A stretch of DNA of 64,000 bases from Prunella strophiata (Eukaryota; Chordata; Aves; Passeriformes; Prunellidae). A program made the translations under genes and the position numbers. Shown here piece after piece: positions 56,557-64,000 of the stretch (the stretch's first letter is position 1; every line of letters begins with the position of its first letter). Below the pieces are notes generated by a model that did not search any database, was not told the DNA's origin, and worked only from the letters and a program-made list of their open reading frames with translations. The DNA is taken from contig JAZBQD010000001.1 in assembly GCA_036583965.1 (NCBI GenBank), forward strand, positions 21,747,569 to 21,811,568. Direction: 5' to 3'.

Positions 56557-58072
56557 TTTTCAGTTTTCTCTTTACTTTCTGTTATCATAACAACTAGTAG
56601 TTCTCCTGTCTTTCTGGAGATAGACCAGATATGGCCTCTTATTTATTCCCCAGTTCCAAAGCCTCTGGTAGGTGACACATAGTTGTGGAGGGGGTTGGTT
56701 CAGTCACTGCTGATATTACCCTGAAAAACTCATCTCCAAGGAGGAAACTCTTTCTTTTCAGCTGGCCCTGGCTGCAGAGGTCACAGGTTTCTCTGGAGGA
56801 CAGGAATGACACATTCAGTGTATTACTCAGGCAGGAATTGAATTACTGCTCTCCCAATGCTTGGCATTTGACTTGGCTGTCAAGTACACAACATCTAATA
56901 AAAGGCACTGGGCTGTTTCACTGTGCTGACTTGCAGCTCTCAGAGGCTGGAGGAGATAGGGTTGGCTTTGCCTTGATGTTCAGGAAGGAGGCTTGCCAAT
57001 AATTTTGAACCACATGAATAAACATGTGTTTCTGTAAGGCTCTTTTTCTACAAATTTAATAACGAGTTTCAGGGGTTGAGGTGAGAACGGGGGAAGTTTG
57101 GATAAATAAAAGTGTAGGAATGTCCCAGGAGGACCTAATGTGTATCTAGCAAATGTTCTATGCATTACAGCACTTCTTTTCTGACTGTAACAGCAGTTTC
57201 AAGGCAAGGCTAGGAGGTGGTAGGATCAGTCCTGGCAGAAGTTCCAGGCCACCTTTGGAATTAATTTTGGGTATGATCTCAATCCCTGTCTTACAGAATG
57301 ACAAGGCATGATGCAGAGCCTGGCATCACTCACTTGGTGAAGGGACAAAGCCCAGAACACGCCCCAGATAACACAAAACCAGTCCAAGACAATGCTCCAG
57401 AAGGGTTTGAAGAGGCAGCTGAGTGTGAAGGCTTCAAAGCCTGGGAAAAGTCAGTGTCCCAGGCCAGGCCATGACAGGTAAATCCTGCAGAGGGACAGAC
57501 AGCAAAGGCAGCACTCTCACACTCACAAGCCATGAGCAGAGCAGGGGGAAGGGTTGTCCACCAGAGCAGCAAACCTGAAGCCTTGTGCAGGCACTGCCCA
57601 GAGAAGGTGAAATGCTCCCACTTCTGCCCTCCCAAGTGTACAATTCCAGAATATCCCATTCAAAGTCTCCTAGGATGCCAGGAGAACAGGATGTTCTACC
57701 TCAGCTCCAGAGTGATTTGGAACAGCTGCAGTACAGCACAGCCTGTGTGTGTTTAAGAACAAGAGAGTCCAAGGAATGGTTTTGTAAGGACCCAAAGTTT
57801 GCAGTGACCATGGAGGATTCAGAAGCAGAGTCTTTACCAGTCAGCACCATTTTATAAACAGTCATGCTTAAAGCAACACTGAATTAGCCACTGGTCCTTG
57901 AGGGTCAGAAGCACAGAATAAGCTGGGGAGCCTCTAAACAAAGAGTTTCATCTTCCCAGAAGAGCAGTGTGGGAGTAACACCTTGCCCATATCTCCAAAA
58001 AGAAGATCTGCTAATGGCAAGATGGAGAGTTATAGAGCACAAGGCTGTTCAAGTAGGGCCACATTGCTATCC
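56557..58072. other. Unique sequence, no gene recognised
   Basis: Overlapping frames at 57330-57857 on both strands carry no known domain. Confidence 0.35.
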
Positions 58073-58074
58073 TA

Positions 58075-58368
58075 CAGCTTCTCCTGAGGGACAGCTCCCA
58101 TCTCTGCTCTGGGAGCAGGGAAGGGCTGGAGCTGTGCCAGGGGAGGTTTAGGTTGGATTTCAGGGAAAGGTTCTTCCCTCAGAGGGTACTGGCACTGCCC
58201 AGGCTCCCCAGGGAATGGGCACAGCCCCGAGGCTGCCAGAGCTCCAGGAGGGTTTGAAAATCTTCTTCGACATGGGATGGGATTGTTGGGATGTCTGGGC
58301 AAGACCAGCAGCTGGACTAGATGATCTTTGTGGATCCTCCAATTCAGGATACTCCACAATAGTACATC
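58075..58368 (+). mobile_element. CR1 LINE, about 290 bp 3' fragment
   Basis: Sense copy: 'GGGGAGGTTTAGGTTGGATT', 'GGAAAGGTTCTTCCCTCAGA', 'GGCTGCCAGAGCTCCAGGAG', 'GGACTAGATGATCTTTGTGG'. It is the same subfamily as the 3' part of the copy at 15170. Confidence 0.92.
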
Positions 58369-59362
58369 AACCTGCTTCTGCCCAGACCAAATTCCTAAAG
58401 ATTTTGGAAGAAGTTTTGACTAAACCAAGAACAAGGAGTGTGTGCAGTTGTTGCTGTTGTGGCCAGAGCCAGCCACTCACAACCATGGATGAAATCCAGG
58501 GTCTTCAAAGAAGAAATAAAGAAAAAAAAAACCCCTAAACCTTCATTTTTCTCACTTCTCTGTATCAGATGCTTGCACATCTTGATTAGAATTCAGGATG
58601 ACTCATATTCCATGGCCCATCTAATCCCCAAAATACTACCACCACACAGAGTTGCTTGCAAAGATGCTCTAAGGCATAGCGAGCAAAATCCTTGATAGGA
58701 ATTTTCTTCCTCTTTATTCAAATAAATTTTAATTCTTTTCCTTTTCAGACCTCCAGACTGATACATAACAGCAGCCACTATTTAAATTAGGTGGTGATGG
58801 TGAGTTTCTGTGATGTACTGTCCATTATTTTAAATTAAACTGAGAAAAAGTGGACTCTTATCACACCTATTGAAAGTGGTTTTCCTTTCCTGTCGATTTA
58901 CATCCAAATAACCAACTTATCAACCTTGCAAATGTCAACCTGCACTAAGGCAAGGAGGTGTGAAGTTCTTAAGCAGACACTCTCCTTGGGACTGAAAGGT
59001 CACTGTGCATGTTATTTATTCTTCCTGGGGAAAGATTCTACTCTTAAGTCAGGGAAGGCTTTTACACTATCCACAGAAATAATAATGGAAGGCTTTAACC
59101 AAGGAAGGACCAGCCCCAGCCTAAATAAAAAACGATTCTTCAAAAGGATTCAGTTTTTTAACATACAGACAGAAATATAACCAGAGAACAAATTCAGGAA
59201 TTGAAGAGCATTGTCCTCCAAGGAGTGTCCAGGCACAAGCTCAGGTTTGGATTCTACTCCTCTTGAAGGAGTCAAAACTGCCAAATCCACTCTGACTTCC
59301 ACACAGGAATGTCTCTTACTGGCACCTCTTTTCCACCAATTTTAAATACCCTTAAAAACCAT
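58369..59362. other. Unique sequence, no gene recognised
   Basis: Nothing is recognised. Confidence 0.35.
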
Positions 59363-59363
59363 C

Positions 59364-59402
59364 CTGTCCTGGTTTTGACTGGGATAAAGCACAACACAGA
59401 CT
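59364..59402 (+). mobile_element. Possible ERVL-type LTR start (short)
   Basis: 'TGTCCTGGTTTTGACTGGGA' and 'TAAAG' resemble the first bases of a common avian ERVL LTR. The similarity fades within 40 bases, so this is only a suggestion. Confidence 0.3.
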
Positions 59403-59862
59403 TCTATTTCTCTGTTTCACTCCTCTTCTTGGAAATAACCACTAATTTTATAACAATGTGACATTATGGCAAAGGCAATTCCTGCTGCCTGGCTGGCTCC
59501 CACTGCCATGATCAACAGTGCAACCCAAGGTTTCATTCCTTATGGCATTGTTTGAGTGCAGAGAATTGAGATGGGACAGTGAAAATAAAGAAAATTTGTG
59601 GCTGGAGAAATCAAGCTCCAGGGTTAGTTGGGGAAACAGATGAAATAAGACAACAGCACTGCACTAAAACACCATTTTAAATGTGCCAGAACCACTGCTT
59701 TAAGGGGAGGAACAGCAGCAATGCAGCTCCTGCAGCAAAATTTATCAAAATAATCCTAATTTCTGAAGAATTAAGTCATTATTGTTGTAACAAAGGACAG
59801 TCTTGCCCTTAAGCTTGAACACACTGGTCTGGCTTCTAACACAGCAGCATAAGGGAAGTCAA
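59403..59862. other. Unique sequence
   Basis: Nothing is recognised. Confidence 0.3.
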
Positions 59863-59864
59863 AG

Positions 59865-60188
59865 AATATCTTAAAATCACTAAGGTTGGAAAAGACCTTT
59901 AAAATCACCAGGTCCAACCATCAACCAGCATCACCACATACCCATGTCCCCAAGTGCCACATCCACACATTTTTTAACACCTCCAGGGATGGGCACTCCA
60001 AAGCTCCCTGGGCAGCCCCTGCCAAGGCCTGAGCACCCTTTCCATGCAGCAATTCCTGCTGCTGTCCAAGCTGAGCCTCCCCTGGCACAGCCTGAGGCCG
60101 TTTCCCCTTGTCCTGTCCCTGTTCCCTGGCAGCAGAGCCTGACCCCCCCTGGCTGTCCCCTCCTGTCAGGAGTTGTGCAGAGTGCAAA
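59865..60188 (-). mobile_element. CR1 LINE, about 320 bp 3' fragment, minus strand
   Basis: Antisense copy: 'AAAATCACTAAGGTTGGAAA', 'TCAACCAGCATCACCACATA', 'GCACCCTTTCCATGCAGCAA', 'CCGTTTCCCCTTGTCCTGTC', 'CTCCTGTCAGGAGTTGTGCA'. Confidence 0.94.
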
Positions 60189-60294
60189 TATCTGATTCCC
60201 AGATCACCCAAATTGCCAGAAACCAGATATCAAAAAGACACAGCCTTTTATTAAATCCAAATCACCTCAATGCTGCATCATAGATTTCATGGAA

Positions 60295-60297
<3 letters not shown>

Positions 60298-60338
<41 letters not shown>
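60298..60338. repeat. Poly(T) tract, T41
   Basis: An uninterrupted run of 41 T. Read on the minus strand it is poly(A), but I recognise no retrocopy to its right. Confidence 0.97.
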
Positions 60339-60342
<4 letters not shown>

Positions 60343-60718
60343 AAGCCAGGTGAATTCACCAGACACGAGGTTTCACTAACAAGCTGAAGTATGTTCAAAA
60401 TAATTTCTTCACACTGGTTTTTAGCATAAGGAAATGCAAAGCCTTCTCCCTTCTCTGTTACTGAATGTGAAGCCCCTGGTTTATGACACACTTTTGCCAG
60501 CAACTTCCCTCTTGCATCAAGCCCCTATCAGGATGTTTATCAGGAAGCATTTATTTAATAACATGGGGTTCTAAGTTGGTTCCTTTAATGACAGTATTTA
60601 AGCCCATGGTGTGTGAGAGCTGGAACACAACATATACAGATATTTTCTTGGTAATGTGTAACTGCAGAGCTGGGATGCAAAAAACAAGCGAGGAGTTAAG
60701 GGAAGAGAAAATAGGGCA
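60339..60718. other. Unique sequence
   Basis: Nothing is recognised. Confidence 0.3.
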
Positions 60719-60719
60719 G

Positions 60720-60932
60720 AAATCACAGAATCACTCATGGTTTGAGTTGGAAGGGACCTTAAATGCCATTCAGCCCCACCCCTACCATGGGCAGGGACAC
60801 CTTTCGAAATCCTAGAGTGCTCCAAGCCCCTGTCCAACCTGGTCTTGGGACACTTCCAGGGATCCAGGGGCAGCCACAGCTGCTCTGGGCATCCTGTGCC
60901 AGGGCCTGCCCACCCTCTCAGGGAACAATTCC
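60720..60932 (-). mobile_element. CR1 LINE 3' fragment, minus strand
   Basis: Antisense copy: 'AATCACAGAATCACTCATGG', 'GTTGGAAGGGACCTTAAATG', 'CCATGGGCAGGGACACC', 'GGGCAGCCACAGCTGCTCTG'. Confidence 0.93.
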
Positions 60933-60954
60933 TCCACGACTGGGCTCTTATCTG

Positions 60955-61135
60955 GGATTGTCCAGACTCAGGGGCAGCACCAGAACTTGGCCTTGTTAAA
61001 CCTCATGAGATTCCCTATGGGTCACTTCCCAAAGCTTGTCCAGGCCCCTCTGGATGGCCCTGTCCTTGAGCTGTGTCACTGTACCCCCAGCTCGCTGTCT
61101 CCTGCTCAGCTGCTGAGGGTGCTCTTGATCTCCCA
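60955..61135 (-). mobile_element. CR1 LINE internal segment, minus strand
   Basis: 'CCTTGTTAAACCTCATGAGA', 'CTTGTCCAGGCCCCTCTGGA' and 'GCTGAGGGTGCTCTTGATC' match an upstream part of the CR1 3' region in antisense. With the copy at 60720 it is probably one insertion with an internal deletion. Confidence 0.7.
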
Positions 61136-61252
61136 TGGATTTCATGTGGAAGGGGCTACAGGATTTACTGCATTTACAGCTCATGGTGGCAACAGACATG
61201 CCCTTGGGATGAAATGAGGAGATGGACAGCTCTGCAAGCAGCACAACTAGGG

Positions 61253-61283
<31 letters not shown>

Positions 61284-64000
61284 TTTGGAGAGCAGTAAAA
61301 GCTACACAAAAACTGAGAAGTTGCATTCCCATTCAAAAGAGGGGCTGCCATATTTGCTGGGAAATCTATGATTTTATCTCTACTCACTCAAGGCTTCTGG
61401 TTCTCTGTGTCCAAAGCTAATTTCTCTCCTCAGTGCAGGACAGCAGCCAATTGGAACACACAGAGCTTCAGCACTTCCTTCTCTCTGTTGTCCTGCTTCC
61501 CTACCAGCACAGTCTCCCTGTCAGTGTGGGGGGGGTCTTTCCAAGGAACACTGCCTTTGTTGTTGCTTGGACATAAAAATTGTTCTGAGTTGGCTGATTT
61601 CTTAAAATCAGAAATCCCCTAAACACTTTTGATGTGTGGTTAGCAAAGCACTTTCCCTCTGTTGCCACTGAGGTCACCTGGGGCTTGGTGAGACACTGTC
61701 TCTAAAGGGGACTGTCTTTGTTCATGCTAGTTTGTAAAAAAAACTTCCTCTCTGTTAAGAAACAAAAATGAAAAGGTTGGACCAAGTGGGAGGACTCTTT
61801 TTACCCATCTTTTATCACTTCATACACTCAAACATGCAATGTCCTTCTCCATCCTCTCCTTTCACCTTGGTTTATCTTCAAAATAGACCAGAGAACTCCT
61901 GTGGGATGGAGCATCCCCAAACTAACTCTTGGACAGTACCAGGAAGAGAAAAATCACTGCTCAAACAACCAGTCCTGCAAAGTCTTTGCTCTTTCCTGGA
62001 GTCCTGACATTCCTTTTGTCCCAGAGGCTCTGAGTCCCTCTCAGCTGATCCCACTCCATCCCTTCCAACCCGTTGGGAATGCAGGGACTGTCATGTCTGC
62101 TGCTCTGAGCAATCCAGAACATGTTACACATCCCCTGCATTATTTATACTGGCTACTTACAAGTTGATTTTTATTTATTTAAAGTTTCCATCTGTAGGTT
62201 CTGGCTCCCTTTCAAAATCTCCCACTTCCCATCATGTTCTAATGGATATCTCTTCTCTGGGAACATCTGTCCTTAATGGGCCCTGTTAGATGTAACAGTG
62301 ACACCATTTTCCATCTTATTACATGCACACAGTTTTCTGTTTGTTTTTTAAATCCCCACAATGTTACAGCTTCCTTTCATTGTAAAACAACAACAGAAAT
62401 AAAAGAAAAAAATTATTTTCAAGTCCTGATGAGCTTTTGATTCCCAACAAAAATGTCAACGCTGGGTTTGCAATGAGAGACCTCAGTGTAGGGAAATATT
62501 TTCCAGTGCTTAATTTATCAAATTATTAAAACCAAGTTGATGAAAATGTGTTAGGCTCACAGGATTAAGGGTCTCCTGTTCATTTCATTCTTTTAATCTG
62601 CCTCTTTCATTCTTTCATCCAACCCTTTTACAAGAGTCAGAGGTCTCCATCAGATTATTTCTATAATTAGGGTGCTTTAAAATGGCACTTTAGAATGGAC
62701 TTGGAGACTCCCAGCATCTGTACTGTGTATGGCTCCAAATATTTTAGATCCTAACAGCTCTAACCTTCAGTGTCCTGAACAAAATCCAGCCTGCTGCATC
62801 CAAGTGTCCCCATCCAGCCCTCTGAGAGAAGGATTCCTCCACACAGAGGATGTCCATGTAAGAGCAGGAAGGCCTCAGCAGGCTGTGGAATAAGTGAGAG
62901 TCATTTGTTCTTGAGCTCCTACTGCTACTGTAGCCTTTATCACCTTATGGTCTTTAGGAGACGAGCTGGAAAGGCTCCAAAATTATAGAATATGAGTGGG
63001 AAAGTGGAGGAGATGAGGGGAAGGATATGAATGACAGTGAATACATCCCATGAAAACATCCCTAAGACCTTACCAGACCCATCTGGTTACAGAGGAAGGG
63101 AAATATCCCAGAAATCAAGCAATCATCAAATCAAAAAAGTCTTCCTGCACTCCTGAGGCAACTTGTGGAGTCCCAGGGCAGAGGAATAATCAACAATGGC
63201 ATTGATGGATACAAGCAAATACAAATGACAGATCCCTCAGGTTTTTTTCTTCAAAGCTTGGGGACACCCACAAACTGGGGGCCCAGACCTTGCTCCTGGG
63301 AGCTGTTCCTGAGAACTGCAGGTGGGCCTGCACTCTGAAATCTCATCCCTTCCCTAAAATCCTACTTGAAAAACATGGGTTTGTGTCCCAGCTGTGTTTG
63401 GGAAGCCCTTTGGGAATTCCCCTTGACTCCCTGGTTAACAGTTCTTTTCCCAATTTCCAGTTTAAACACACTCAGGACACACTTTAGCCCACCAGCCTTT
63501 CCAGCTGGATTATCAGCTTTTATTCCCTTGCTGATATTTGAGCCCTCAATGTATTGTTAAAAACTAAAAATCTCTATTTTGCTAGGAAAGGAATTGGATC
63601 CCAATCAGGGAGGAGGGATGGAGGCACACCAGGCCATGCTTCATCCTTCTTTCCACTCTCAAAGTTTAAATAAACCTTCATCTGACCACAACCAACCCAA
63701 ACACACACGTAAGCGAGCCTTGGACAATTGGACAAACTTGCCTACTCACCAGACACAGCCTGAAACCCCTTCCAGCAGTGTGGGATTTTTTAGGAGCTCC
63801 ATAACCAGTGGTTCCTTGCTCCTCCCCTTTTAAGCCCCAGATCAAGCTACAAACAGCCCCTTCACAGGGGAAGTCCAAAAAACCCAGAAATCCCTTCCCT
63901 GACAGAAGCAGCCCCTAAGGAAGAACAGAGATATTCATCCCATGGGACAATTTCCCTAAACTTCCAACTGACCCCAAAGACTTGCAGCTCACTTGCTTCC
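61136..64000. other. Unique sequence, no gene recognised; (AT)n-poly(T) at 61252-61287
   Basis: Apart from the short (AT)n and T22 tract I recognise no repeat or exon. The frames at 61768-62167, 63290-63560 and 63579-63833 show no known domain. Confidence 0.35.

Noticed and set aside
1..64000. CRISPR arrays, operons, bacterial promoters or prophage
   Set aside because: Composition, CR1/SINE/LTR content and lack of dense coding show vertebrate nuclear DNA; the tandem repeats lack the repeat-spacer pattern of CRISPR.

Overview
The window looks like songbird (passerine) nuclear DNA. It carries about twenty-five copies of the avian CR1 LINE, mostly 5'-truncated 3' ends of the GC-rich type common in songbirds. 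It also has one tRNA-Ile/CR1 chimeric SINE of the zebra-finch TguSINE1 type and one sequence I recognise as a songbird ERV solo LTR. No prokaryotic features, rRNA genes, functional tRNA genes or CRISPR arrays are visible. I found no complete protein-coding gene. Nearly all long open frames lie in CR1 copies, microsatellites or GC-rich DNA. The best description is intergenic or intronic vertebrate DNA with two candidate promoters and several candidate regulatory blocks.

Layout. At 1-11.7 kb there is unique DNA with CR1 copies, the SINE (about 4.97-5.10 kb), a C-depleted G/T tract (5.53-5.69 kb) and an exact 68-bp x 6 minisatellite (6753-7160). At 12.33-12.93 kb there is a CpG island, the best sign of a promoter; good splice donors on its minus strand suggest a gene running leftward. 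At 13.1-15.4 kb there are a CR1 copy, an A/C-rich tract, an unassigned minus-strand ORF (14038-14529) and a CR1 copy that keeps a decayed reverse-transcriptase segment. At 20.3-21.1 kb there is a CR1 cluster in both orientations. At 23.7-24.6 kb there is a possible retroviral env relic next to a 40-bp minisatellite. The 24.6-29.9 kb stretch has almost no recognisable repeats, and 27.85-29.25 kb resembles conserved developmental non-coding sequence (homeodomain, SOX and POU-like motifs). A (CCTT)n array of about 290 bp follows.

From 31 to 41 kb there are CR1 copies, an AT-rich repeat-poor block (33.6-35.5 kb) and the LTR (about 36.67-37.40 kb). At 42.10-43.28 kb two diverged arms form a large inverted repeat that includes both CR1 and non-CR1 sequence. 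At 49.7-50.05 kb there is a compact promoter-like block on the plus strand: two AP-1/MARE-like sites, a TATA box, an initiator at the right distance and a splice donor 184 bases further on. From 51.5 kb to the end there are a 107-bp duplication, a long minus-strand CR1 block (52.7-53.9 kb), scattered CR1 fragments and homopolymer tracts.

Limits: repeat calls rest on recognising consensus-like sequence by eye. Boundaries are good to roughly 10-30 bases except where exact periods are given. Promoter and conserved-element calls are inference and need transcript and alignment data.
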